From NCBI GenBank assembly GCA_016191785.1, contig JACPVJ010000114.1, positions 1 to 64,000 on the forward strand: DNA of 64,000 bases. Direction: 5' to 3'. This DNA is from Myxococcales bacterium. Its GTDB lineage: Bacteria; Myxococcota_A; Polyangia; Polyangiales; Polyangiaceae. Below are positions 17,289 through 25,428 of the stretch, in pieces. Numbering within the stretch: position 1 is the stretch's first letter; the number at the start of each line of letters is the position of its first letter. The notes under the pieces were generated by a model. The model saw nothing but the letters and a program-made list of their open reading frames with translations. It did no database searches and was not told where the DNA came from. A program made the translations under genes and the position numbers.

Positions 17289-18445
17289 GGGGGTACGTCG
17301 TTCGCACCTTGCTGCTCAAAGAGGCGCGGCGAGTCGGCCTGCATCGCGGAACGGTGGGCATGGTGGTGCTCTTGCTGGTGACGGCGGTGTTGCTCTCGGC
17401 GCTCGGTCCCCGGGCGCTGGATGGGTCGGCCACGGCCCGGATCTGCGTGATCGACACCTGGGACGACGGCCCGTGGGTGCGCCACCTGAAGGCCCACGTA
17501 CCGACCGAGCTCCGGCAGCGCATCGTCTTTCGCAGCGTGGAAAAAGGACTGATCCGCTATCCCTCGGACGCCATCGGCGTCCAGCTGCGGCCGGTGGACG
17601 ACGGCGGGTACAAGCTCTGGACCTGGCACCCTGCCGGGGCCGCCGAGGCGGCCGCGTGGTGCGAAGCCTGGCTCTGGCGCGAGACGCGGGAGCACTTTCT
17701 CGCGCTTGCCTCGATCGACGCCGAGACGCGCCACCTGCTGGCGCGCGAGATCGGCGCCATCGACTCCCGCGACGACGCCTGGGCGCTCGCCGAGGCCCAC
17801 GCGCGCTTCCGTGAGCGGGTGGGCCCGGGGCGGGCGCCGCGCCTCGAGGTCGAGCGCTCACCGTTTCGCGGCGGCCACGACCCGCGAAGCGCGGTCGCCA
17901 TGGGGCTCATGCTGCTGGCGCTGTTCTTCGTGGGCATCTTCCTCTTGCCCAGCATGACCTGCGAAGAGCGCGAGCGCGGTACGGCCGCGGCCATCGCCCT
18001 CTCACCGGCGTCGGCGGCCGAGATCGTGGTCGCGAAGCTTGGTTTCTACTTCGCGCTGGCGTTCGCCCTGGCGGGGCTGGTCGCGGGCATCGCCGCGCCG
18101 GCGGTCTTCGGTCGCCCGTTCTTCTGGCTCACCCTCGCGGTCGTCGCGCTCGGGTCAGTCGCCATCGGCTTCTCGATCGCGTCAATGGCACGGACTCAGC
18201 GCGGCGCCAGCTTGGGCGCGCTCTCGTACCTGTTCGCGACCGGGGTGCTGCTGGTCACCGCCAAGGGCAGCGCCCTCGAGCCCGTGACCTGGCTCTTGCT
18301 CGAGCGCCACGGCCCCGAGCTGATCTTGGCGGCCCTCGGCGGCGGGCAGACCCCGCCCTGGCTGCAGCTCGGCTTCGCGGCGCTGCTCACCCTGTGCTGG
18401 GTGGTCGCCGCCAGCGCCGCCCATCGCCGCTTCGGCTGGCGGTGA
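17285..18445 (+). CDS. ABC-2-type transporter permease
   Basis: Predicted 386-residue membrane subunit partner of the preceding ATPase. One hydrophobic segment lies near residues 17-40, a large extracytoplasmic loop spans roughly 45-200, and five or six more segments fill the C-terminal half (for example LMLLALFFVGIFLLP). The motif MTCEERERGTAAAIALSPAS is the coupling-helix region typical of NatB-like ABC-2 permeases. It ends 1 bp before a convergent small gene. Family assignment is firm, substrate is not. Confidence 0.87.
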
Positions 18446-18446
18446 G

Positions 18447-18635
18447 TCAGTGCCCGCGGGTCGCGAGGCCGTAGATCGTCGCGGCGATCAGCGGGAACAT
18501 CACCCAGAGCAGTGGGAGCCAGGGCTGGTGCAGTTTCTCCCCCGCGTCGGGGTTCGTGGCGGGCTTTTCGCTGGGCTTGTCGCCGCTCTCGTCGCGGGCT
18601 CGCCCCGAGCGGCGCTTCTTTTCGCTTTCGGCCAT
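18447..18635 (-). CDS. Small single-span membrane protein, unknown
   Basis: Predicted 62-residue protein with a highly charged N-terminal half (Lys, Glu, Arg, Asp up to about residue 35) and one transmembrane helix near 39-58 (LPLLWVMFPLIAATIYGL). No family is recognised. It is convergent with the ABC permease, 1 bp apart, and read away from the following hydrolase gene. The clean ATG and the amphipathic-to-hydrophobic layout argue that it is real, but at this length chance cannot be excluded. Confidence 0.55.
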   Translation of the reverse strand: MAESEKKRRSGRARDESGDKPSEKPATNPDAGEKLHQPWLPLLWVMFPLIAATIYGLATRGH

Positions 18636-18729
18636 GGTCGAGGGGCGGCCGTAGCACGCCTTGCTGCCGCCGGGCAGCCGTTTTCGGTTCAGCGGTGCCG
18701 CCTCGGCGGCGGTGCGCTACCTTTCGGCC

Positions 18730-19803
18730 GTGATACAGCGCACGACCCGACGCCTGCTCGGAGGTGCAGCGGCGGCCGTGGACCGCGCCGCCACCCTGGC
18801 GGCCTACGCTGGCAGCCGAGGTTCGCGCAAGAGGAGCCGTGCCGAGTCCCTGGGGCATCGCGAGCGCCTGACTGCCCTCGAGGCCATCGCCCGCGCCTAC
18901 CCGGCCGACGCGTCCGACTACTTCCGCGCGCCCCGCGCCGTCGCGCCCTCCGAACGGACGGTTCGGTGGAGCGCCGGGGGGCGGCGCGTGGTCGACCTGT
19001 CGTGGTCGAGCGACTACCAGCCCTTCGACCCGGCGGTCGCGGAGCGCTTCGATCGCTACCCCGAGAACCGCGTGGCCGCCGCCCGCGGCTTCTTCGGACC
19101 CACGCCTCGTCCCGTCGCGCTGCTCGTTCACGGGTACATGGCCGGGCACTACGATCTCGAGCAGCGCGTGTGGCCCATCGAGTGGCTCGACCGCATCGGG
19201 CTCGATGCGGTGTTGCCGGTGTTGCCGTTCCACGCGGTGCGCGGGCCCGCGCGCAAGCTGGGCCAGCCGCCTCCGTTCCCGGGCAGCGACCCCCGGGTGT
19301 CCAACGAGGGGTTCCGTCAGGCGATGGGCGATCTTCGCGACCTGGTCGAGTGGCTGCTCGAGCGCGGCCATCCCAGCGTCGGCGTGATGGGTATGAGCCT
19401 CGGCGGGTACACGACCTCGCTGCTCGCGACGGTCGAAGCGCGGCTCGCCTTCGCGATCCCGATCATCCCCCTGGCGTCGCTCGCCGACTTCGCGCGCGAT
19501 CAGGGTCGGCTGGGCTCGGCGGCGCACGAGACCGAGCTGCAGCACCGCGCGCTCGAGGCCGCACACCGCGTGGTGAGCCCGCTGGCGCGCACGCCGCTGG
19601 TCCCGGGTGACCGCATGCTGGTCGTCGCTGCACGCGCCGATCGCATCACTCCGCCCGCCCACGCGCGGCGCATCGCGCACCACTTCGGCGCGCCGCTCGA
19701 GAGCTGGCACGGAGGACACCTGCTGCAGTTCGGCCGCGCCGAGAAGTTCCGCCGCATCGGGCGCTTGCTCGACGACCTGGGCCTGACCCAGCGCTCAGCG
19801 TAG
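18730..19803 (+). CDS. Alpha/beta-hydrolase-fold protein
   Basis: Predicted 357-residue hydrolase. ALLVHGYMAGHYD forms the strand-turn before the oxyanion hole, GMSLGGYTT holds the nucleophile serine, RADRITPPAH supplies an acid and WHGGHLLQF the histidine, so a full catalytic triad is present. The first 100 residues are Arg/Ala-rich with no clear signal peptide. GTG 18730 is preferred; a TTG at 18661 would add 23 residues. The substrate is unknown. The 3' end overlaps the convergent TPR gene by 9 bp. Confidence 0.8.
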   Translation: MIQRTTRRLLGGAAAAVDRAATLAAYAGSRGSRKRSRAESLGHRERLTALEAIARAYPADASDYFRAPRAVAPSERTVRWSAGGRRVVDLSWSSDYQPFDPAVAERFDRYPENRVAAARGFFGPTPRPVALLVHGYMAGHYDLEQRVWPIEWLDRIGLDAVLPVLPFHAVRGPARKLGQPPPFPGSDPRVSNEGFRQAMGDLRDLVEWLLERGHPSVGVMGMSLGGYTTSLLATVEARLAFAIPIIPLASLADFARDQGRLGSAAHETELQHRALEAAHRVVSPLARTPLVPGDRMLVVAARADRITPPAHARRIAHHFGAPLESWHGGHLLQFGRAEKFRRIGRLLDDLGLTQRSA

Positions 19804-20205
19804 GGCACGGGCCCGAGCGAAGCACCGCTCGGCCTCTTCGCTCTGCCCGATCTCGCTCAGCACCACTCCCAGGTCGTGGTGCGCGTCGGCGTAGCTCGGA
19901 TCGAGCTCGATGGACCGGCGCAGGGCGGCGACGCCGGCGGCCGGATCGCCCAGCCGAGCCAGGCACAGCCCCAGGCCCTTGTGGGCATAGTGATTGGTGG
20001 GCAGAAGCTCGATCGACCGAAGGCAGGAATCTCGAGCCTCGGTGAACCGCCCCTGGCAGAAATAGAGGAACCCGAGCGCGTCGAGCAACCAGACGTCCGA
20101 GGGGGCAAGCCCAAGGGCTTGCTCGAAGGCGCCGATGGCAGAAGGATGGTCCCCGCGCTGCATCGCGGCGCGCCCGGCCGCCTTCAATGACTCCACTTCG
20201 TCCAC
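19795..20205 (-). CDS. TPR-repeat protein
   Basis: Predicted 136-residue soluble protein made of three to four tetratricopeptide repeats (for example GDHPSAIGAFEQALGLAPSD, GRFTEARDSCLRSIELLPTN, and two more units with the W/G/Y/A/P pattern). TPRs form a protein-binding solenoid; with no other domain this is likely an adaptor. It has no signal peptide. Its start region overlaps, on the opposite strand, a possible 54-residue membrane protein gene. Confidence 0.82.
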   Translation of the reverse strand: MDEVESLKAAGRAAMQRGDHPSAIGAFEQALGLAPSDVWLLDALGFLYFCQGRFTEARDSCLRSIELLPTNHYAHKGLGLCLARLGDPAAGVAALRRSIELDPSYADAHHDLGVVLSEIGQSEEAERCFARARALR

Positions 20206-20351
20206 CTGGTCACGATAGCGCGATCGTCGCGGTCCCGCTCGACATCACCGGCCGAGACATCGCGGGGGTCGTGGTGATCAGCCTGATCATCCTGGCGATG
20301 TGGCTCGGCTTCCGGAACCTGCAGCGGCTGATGAACCAGAAGGACGAGTGA
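20187..20351 (+). CDS. Possible 54-residue single-span membrane protein
   Basis: An open frame from ATG 20187 to TGA 20351 encodes 54 residues with a strong helix (IAGVVVISLIILAMWLGF, about residues 25-42) followed by a polar, charged tail ending MNQKDE. The gene would overlap the first 19 bp of the divergent TPR gene; an in-frame GTG inside the helix is a less likely start. The helix composition differs from the random translations around it, which supports it, but no homolog is recognised. Confidence 0.5.
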   Translation: MTPLRPPGHDSAIVAVPLDITGRDIAGVVVISLIILAMWLGFRNLQRLMNQKDE

Positions 20352-20352
20352 G

Positions 20353-21516
20353 TCACGGGGTGCAGGGCTGGTTCTTCAGCACCGGCGCGAAGTGCACGGT
20401 CTTCTTGCCGGTGACGTACACGAAGTTACCGAGCACCGCGTGCGAGCTCCCCTCGAGGTGCCCGTCGCCCCAATGCAGGTCGATCTGTGGCTCGGACAAG
20501 GCGGGCTGTTCGACGAAGGCGCCGAGGCTGCCCTGAGCGTCGATCTTGGCAGCCAGCACCTTGGCGCCGCGGACCACGAACAGCGTGCCATCGATCACGA
20601 ACCAGTCCCCGCGCTGGTTGTCGGTGCCCGCCGGGAGCGAGCCGAGGGCGGTCCACGGGTCGAGCTTGCCGTCCGCCGCGACCTGGGTGCGCCAGATCTT
20701 CCCGCCGTCGCCCTCGCCGGTGAAGATGAACGGCGCCCAGAATGCGTTCTTTCCGGGTCGCTGCGCCGGGTGGTCCAGGCCAGCGGCGGTGAACGCCGGC
20801 TGAAGCGGAACCGCGTTTCGGTAGACGTTCGGCTTGTAGGTGTAGCCGGTGAAGCTGAAGCCACCGAGGTGGATCACCCAGCTCTTGCCGCTCACGGTCG
20901 CGACCAGCGCGCTGTCCCACACGTAGCGGTTGCCGCCGAAGGCGGCGTCGGGATTCGACTCGAGCAGGACCACGTCGCCGGTCATCTTCCCGCTCGCGTC
21001 AAGCGGGTAGCGCGCGATGTGTCCGTTGCGGAAGTGGTACGGCTCTCCGTTCACCACGATGGCGGTGAAGCCGTGGGGCCCGCCGCCGTGATCCGGCGAC
21101 GCGGTCTGCCACGCCCCCAGGCTGCCGTCGGAGGCTTGCTGTGCGAAACGGAGCACGCGCTCGCCGCCACCGCTGGCCATGGTGTGCACGTAGTAACGGC
21201 CCCCGACGCCGAAGGAAGGTAACGGATGCGACACATGGGAGCCATCCGCGAACGCCGCGGTCTGCTTCCACGGGCCGAGGCGCGTGCACTGCCCCGTCGG
21301 CGTGGTCCCGCCACTGCCGCCGCTGGGCATGCCTCCGGACGCGCTGCCGCTGCTTCCGCCCGACGAAGCACCGCCGCTGCTGGCGTCGGGCCAGCCTGCG
21401 TCGCCGATGCTCCCTCCGGCGCCGCCGCCCGCGGTGCCCCCGGTGTTTGCGGCCGTCCCGCCGTCTTCGGACGCGCAAGCGAGCAGTGTGAGCGCGATCG
21501 CGACGAAGCACCGCAT
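20353..21516 (-). CDS. Gly-rich-linker lipoprotein with beta-propeller-like domain
   Basis: Predicted 387-residue lipoprotein; ATG 21516 places the lipobox LLAC at Cys 14. A Gly/Ser stalk runs to about residue 75. The body, from LGPWKQTAAF onward, has repeated blocks with W, G and hydrophobic strands (LGAWQTAS, LDPWTALGSLP, LGAFVEQPAL), each about 50-60 residues apart, as in Kelch-like or other beta-propellers. No catalytic residues are identified. Probably a surface-exposed binding protein. It lies back to back with another lipoprotein gene 53 bp away. Confidence 0.75.
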   Translation of the reverse strand: MRCFVAIALTLLACASEDGGTAANTGGTAGGGAGGSIGDAGWPDASSGGASSGGSSGSASGGMPSGGSGGTTPTGQCTRLGPWKQTAAFADGSHVSHPLPSFGVGGRYYVHTMASGGGERVLRFAQQASDGSLGAWQTASPDHGGGPHGFTAIVVNGEPYHFRNGHIARYPLDASGKMTGDVVLLESNPDAAFGGNRYVWDSALVATVSGKSWVIHLGGFSFTGYTYKPNVYRNAVPLQPAFTAAGLDHPAQRPGKNAFWAPFIFTGEGDGGKIWRTQVAADGKLDPWTALGSLPAGTDNQRGDWFVIDGTLFVVRGAKVLAAKIDAQGSLGAFVEQPALSEPQIDLHWGDGHLEGSSHAVLGNFVYVTGKKTVHFAPVLKNQPCTP

Positions 21517-21569
21517 GGAGCCAAGGTAACACGCTTGACCCTCGCTCCACGCGCTCTCACCCTGAGCCG

Positions 21570-22850
21570 ATGCGGCCTCATTGGGTTTGGGCGAGCCTCT
21601 GTCTGGTCGCGTGCTCTTCAGCAAACAGCGAGGACGATGCCACCACCGGCGGCGCGGGAGGGGTCTCGGGCAGCGGCGGGAGCGTCGCCAGTGGCGGCAC
21701 CTGGCCCGGAACCGGGGCGGCCCCTTCCGGCGGCTCGGGCGGCACCGCCGCGCTGGTCTGCGATCCGCACTTCTCGTTCGAGCCCGCGCCCCCGGTGCAG
21801 GCCGGAGCGGCGTTCGTTGCGAAGTACACCGACACTTCGCCTTTCGCCAACATCGACCTGAAGGTGACCGGCCCCGGTTCGCCGCAGGCGGCGTTCAAGG
21901 ACGTGGCCCAAGACGGCGGCAACTACACCTGGCGCTACGACGTCAGCGGACACGGCAGCGGCGTGCTGAGCTTCGAGTTTCGCAAGGACGTGAGCGGCGG
22001 CAGCCCCGGCACTCTGCTGGGCAGCTGCCAGATCGCGTCGCAGGGTTCCGGCGGCAGCGGCGGCACCAGCTCGGGAGGTGGCGGCACCGGCTCGGGGGGC
22101 GGTGGAACCGGTGGCAGCAGCACCGGGAACTTCGCGCCCGCTTGTCCGGCGACCTGTCCGAGCGCGGGTCTCGGCGCGTACCCGTCGTCATCGACGGTGG
22201 GCGCGCCCACCACCGACCACCCACCGCCGCAGCACGGCGACCTCAACATCAAGAACCGTGGCTGGGAGCCCTGCACGAAGGTCGACTGCGGGAACAACAA
22301 GATCGGCTTCGTCTACTACCCGCCCGATTCGGTGGGCGTGGACGCGAAAGCCCCGCGCTTGCACACCTTGTTCGACCCGGCGGGCCAGCCGTTCGCCGCG
22401 AACTTCCGGATGTACGACTGGAACTGGGGCTGCGGTCAGCACGGTTGCAAGGGCGGCCTCTCGTCGATGCCCTGGCCGGTCACGGCGGTGACGTTCAAGA
22501 CCACCGCGGGGCAGCCGCTGAAGCTGCCCCAGAGCGGCTATCAGATTGCACCGGGTGGGCTGCAGGCCCGGGCCCTCTACGTCGACGGGAGCTCGGTCAC
22601 GCTCAAGTACACGGGCGAGGACAACGTGGTGGTCGGCTACACCATCAGCATCGTCGGTATCTGTCCGGCGCCCGCGCTTGCCGCGAAGTACACAGCGGAC
22701 GACGCCGCCGGCCGGAAACAGCTGCCGGCGCTCAAAGGCGGAGACGTGATCGGGACCGCGTGCGCCGGGCAGACCTTGGTCACCGTGCGCGACAGTGGCG
22801 CGTTCATGGATCCGCGTTCGGAAACCGACTGGTGGCAAGGCCACCCGTGA
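21570..22850 (+). CDS. Gly-rich-linker lipoprotein, two domains, unknown
   Basis: Predicted 426-residue lipoprotein with lipobox LVAC (Cys 15). After a short Gly-rich stalk comes an Ig/PKD-like module (about 65-150: FVAKYTDTSPFANIDL, NYTWRYDVSGHGSG), a second Gly/Ser linker, and a cysteine-containing C-terminal module of about 230 residues (CPATCPSAG, GCGQHGCKGG). I do not recognise the last module. The layout suggests an adhesin or carbohydrate-binding protein on the outer surface. It is followed 19 bp later by a PilZ gene. Confidence 0.75.
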   Translation: MRPHWVWASLCLVACSSANSEDDATTGGAGGVSGSGGSVASGGTWPGTGAAPSGGSGGTAALVCDPHFSFEPAPPVQAGAAFVAKYTDTSPFANIDLKVTGPGSPQAAFKDVAQDGGNYTWRYDVSGHGSGVLSFEFRKDVSGGSPGTLLGSCQIASQGSGGSGGTSSGGGGTGSGGGGTGGSSTGNFAPACPATCPSAGLGAYPSSSTVGAPTTDHPPPQHGDLNIKNRGWEPCTKVDCGNNKIGFVYYPPDSVGVDAKAPRLHTLFDPAGQPFAANFRMYDWNWGCGQHGCKGGLSSMPWPVTAVTFKTTAGQPLKLPQSGYQIAPGGLQARALYVDGSSVTLKYTGEDNVVVGYTISIVGICPAPALAAKYTADDAAGRKQLPALKGGDVIGTACAGQTLVTVRDSGAFMDPRSETDWWQGHP

Positions 22851-22869
22851 TAAGCTGAGCCGAGCGACC

Positions 22870-23235
22870 ATGACCGACGACCGCCGCACCGCACCCCGCC
22901 ACGCCGCGTACATCGGGGCCGAGATCGACACGGGTGAAGGGGCGGCGAAGGCCGCCATCACCCACGACGGGAGCGCGACGGGTTTGTTGCTCCTGACCCG
23001 AGCCGACCTCGAGCCGGGTCAGACGGTGAAGCTTGCCGTGTTCTTCGACGAGGGCGAGGCTCGCTCGATGACCGGCAAGGTCGTGCGGCGCGACCCGCTG
23101 GATCTCGACGAGAACACGCTCTGGCGTTGCAAGGTCGCCGTCGAGCTCGACCAGCCCGAGCCGGACCTCGATCGCGCGTTCACCGAGCTGGCCGACAAGC
23201 AGTCGGCGATCTACGGGACGAAGGCCGGCAGCTGA
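22870..23235 (+). CDS. PilZ-domain protein (putative c-di-GMP binding)
   Basis: Predicted 121-residue single PilZ domain. The two c-di-GMP signatures are visible in degenerate form: RRTAPRHAA near the N-terminus (RxxxR) and HDGSATGLLL (D/NxSxxG) near residues 34-43. Similar short PilZ proteins are numerous in myxobacteria and some do not bind the nucleotide. ATG 22870 puts the arginines at positions 5-10; an earlier start would add unrelated residues. Likely cytoplasmic; the effector target is unknown. Confidence 0.8.
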   Translation: MTDDRRTAPRHAAYIGAEIDTGEGAAKAAITHDGSATGLLLLTRADLEPGQTVKLAVFFDEGEARSMTGKVVRRDPLDLDENTLWRCKVAVELDQPEPDLDRAFTELADKQSAIYGTKAGS

Positions 23236-23263
23236 GCGTGGGGCTCGCGCGCGCAGGCCGAGC

Positions 23264-24937
23264 TCACCGCGACAGCGCGTCGCGCACGCCGGCCAAGAGC
23301 GCCGAAGGAAGGAAAGGCTTCGAGAGCACGGAGTCGGTCGTCTGATTCAGGCTCTCGTGCGAGAACCCGGTCACGAACAGGCAGCGCAGGTCCGGACGCG
23401 AGCGGCGCATCCGGGCGACGGCTTCCGGACCGCTGAGCCCGGGCATCACCACGTCGCTGACCACCAGCGCGATGCCCGGCGCGCCATCGAAGAGCTCGAG
23501 GGCCGCCGCGCTGCCCGAGGCTTCGAGCACGTGGAACCCGCCCTCGCGCAAGATCCGGGTGGTGATGGCCCGGACCCGATCGTCGTCCTCGACCACCAAG
23601 ATGGTCTCGCGCGCGGTCGCCTCGGGCGACGACGGGGGCGCGGGCGTGTCCGCGACCACCGGCAAGAGAACCCGAAAGGTCGAGCCCTGGTTCTCGAGGG
23701 ACTCGACCGTGACGTAGCCGCCCGCCTGGCGGGTGATCCCGTACACCGTCGACAGCCCCAGCCCCGTGCCCTTGCCGCTGGGCTTGGTGGTGAAGAACGG
23801 CTCGAAGATCCGGCTCTGCACCGCGGGCGGGATCCCCGGCCCGGTATCGCTAACCGTGACTTCGACGTACCGACCTGGCGCGACGTCGGGGTGCCGGTCG
23901 GCGAACGCCGCGTCGGTCGTCAGGTCGCGCGTGACGACCACCACCGTGCCGCCGTCGGGCATGGCGTCGCGCGCATTCACCACCAGGTTCACCAGCACCT
24001 GCTCCAGGCGCGACGGGTCGATCTGCACCCAGGCGGCGCCGGCGTTCTGTCGGAGCTCGAACGTGACCTGTCGCCCCGCCAGGCGGGACAGCAAAGGCTC
24101 CGCGCGGATCAGCGTCTCGTCGACGTTCAAAGCCCGCGGCTGCCCCACCTCGCGACGCGAGAACGCGAGCAGATCGCGGGTCAAGACGGCCGCCCGGTCA
24201 GCGGCCTCGCGCAAGAGGCCGAGCTCGCGCTCTTGCTTGACGGTGAGCGATGAGCGCGACACGAGATCGGCCGCCGACTGGATCACCGTGAGCAGGTTGT
24301 TGAAGTCGTGGGCGACGCCCCCCGCCAGCCGTCCGATGGCCTCCATCCGCTGCGCGTGCACCAGCTGGTCTTCGAGCTGACGTTCGACCGTGACGTCGCG
24401 CAAGACCAAGCGAAAGCGCACCGGTTGCCCGTCGGGCCCCCGCAGCACGTTGCCGGTCACGCTCGCCACCACCGGCTTGGGCAGCGCCAGTGTCACGTCG
24501 GTGCTGCGCGAGGGCTCACCCGCCGCGATTCGAGCGACGGCCGCCTCGAGCGCGGCCCGAGACCCCGCCTGCACCAGATCGAGCAGCGAGCGCGCGGCCA
24601 GCTCCGGGGCGGTCATCCCCAGCGCCGTCGCCATGGTGTCGTTGCACTTCACGATCGACAGCGACCCCGCTTCGCACGAGCAGAACCAGTCCGGAGCGTT
24701 GTCATAGGCGTCGAGCGCGTCGGCCAAGCGCGCTTCGGCCCGCTGTTTTGCGTCGCGCTCGCGCTCCAGGGTCTCGGCCAGCATGTTCAGCCCGACCGAG
24801 ACGGCGTCCATCGAATCCGTCCGGTCCGACGGCTGAGCCCGGGCCGAGTAGTCGCCGCCGGCGATCTGCAAGATCACCTCCAGCGCTCGACGGGCCCGGG
24901 GCTCGATGCCCTCGAGATCCATGTCGCTCTCGTTCAC
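23264..24937 (-). CDS. Hybrid sensor histidine kinase (PAS-HisKA-HATPase-REC)
   Basis: Predicted 557-residue cytoplasmic kinase with no membrane helix. Order: a short helical N-terminus with a coiled coil (about 55-80), a PAS domain (about 85-205), HisKA with GVAHDFNNLL (phosphorylated His near 234), HATPase_c with NLVVNARDAM, DTGPGIP and GKGTGLGLS, and a C-terminal receiver with VVEDDDR, VVSDVVMPGLSG (phospho-acceptor Asp) and SKPF. GTG at 24937 overlaps the stop of the upstream STAS-like gene (GTGA). The cognate output protein is not adjacent, which is usual for myxobacterial orphan kinases. Confidence 0.9.
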   Translation of the reverse strand: MNESDMDLEGIEPRARRALEVILQIAGGDYSARAQPSDRTDSMDAVSVGLNMLAETLERERDAKQRAEARLADALDAYDNAPDWFCSCEAGSLSIVKCNDTMATALGMTAPELAARSLLDLVQAGSRAALEAAVARIAAGEPSRSTDVTLALPKPVVASVTGNVLRGPDGQPVRFRLVLRDVTVERQLEDQLVHAQRMEAIGRLAGGVAHDFNNLLTVIQSAADLVSRSSLTVKQERELGLLREAADRAAVLTRDLLAFSRREVGQPRALNVDETLIRAEPLLSRLAGRQVTFELRQNAGAAWVQIDPSRLEQVLVNLVVNARDAMPDGGTVVVVTRDLTTDAAFADRHPDVAPGRYVEVTVSDTGPGIPPAVQSRIFEPFFTTKPSGKGTGLGLSTVYGITRQAGGYVTVESLENQGSTFRVLLPVVADTPAPPSSPEATARETILVVEDDDRVRAITTRILREGGFHVLEASGSAAALELFDGAPGIALVVSDVVMPGLSGPEAVARMRRSRPDLRCLFVTGFSHESLNQTTDSVLSKPFLPSALLAGVRDALSR

Positions 24938-25344
24938 GTGACCAGCCTCCGATTGCCGCGGAGCCAGGCGCGGGCCGCCTCTTCGTCCCGGAAGAGCTTG
25001 GTGGGGTAGGGCGGCCTGACGAACACCAGGAAAAAGTTCGCCAGCACCACCGACACCGGGCTGCCATTCAAGATCGCCAGGCAGTCGGTGAAGGGCCGCA
25101 CCTTGGGGTTCGCGGACAGCTCGAGGGCCGCCCGCGAAACGCTGCGCGCGAGTCGGGCATCGACCAGCACTGCGGCCTCGCGGGGGGCGAGGGTGAACCG
25201 CGCCTCGAGGATCAGTCGCATGTGATCCTCGGTCATGTCGATCCCCGACTTGACGTGGATCACCACGATCCCGTCTCGCTCGAGCTCGACTCGAGCCGCG
25301 GGTGTGTCGAGCGAGCAGGGTGTCTGCGCGGCGGGGGTCCCCAC
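24934..25344 (-). CDS. STAS-like small regulatory protein
   Basis: Predicted 136-residue soluble protein. From residue 18, strands and helices (RVELERDGIVVIHVKSGI, then MRLILEA, AAVLVDARLARSVSRAAL, VSVVLANFFLVFVRPPYPTKLF) follow the fold of the SpoIIAA-like/STAS-like family used as anti-sigma partners or small stress modules. It lacks the usual phosphorylated serine motif that I can identify. It is translationally coupled to the downstream histidine kinase, so it probably modulates that kinase or shares its signal. Function is inferred from context. Confidence 0.7.
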   Translation of the reverse strand: MGTPAAQTPCSLDTPAARVELERDGIVVIHVKSGIDMTEDHMRLILEARFTLAPREAAVLVDARLARSVSRAALELSANPKVRPFTDCLAILNGSPVSVVLANFFLVFVRPPYPTKLFRDEEAARAWLRGNRRLVT

Positions 25345-25428
25345 GTGGCGATGGTCGATGGATCACGCGCCATCGTCAACCACGCCGAGCGCCTCGACCC
25401 GAGGCCCCCGAGCACGTAACATCGCGAC

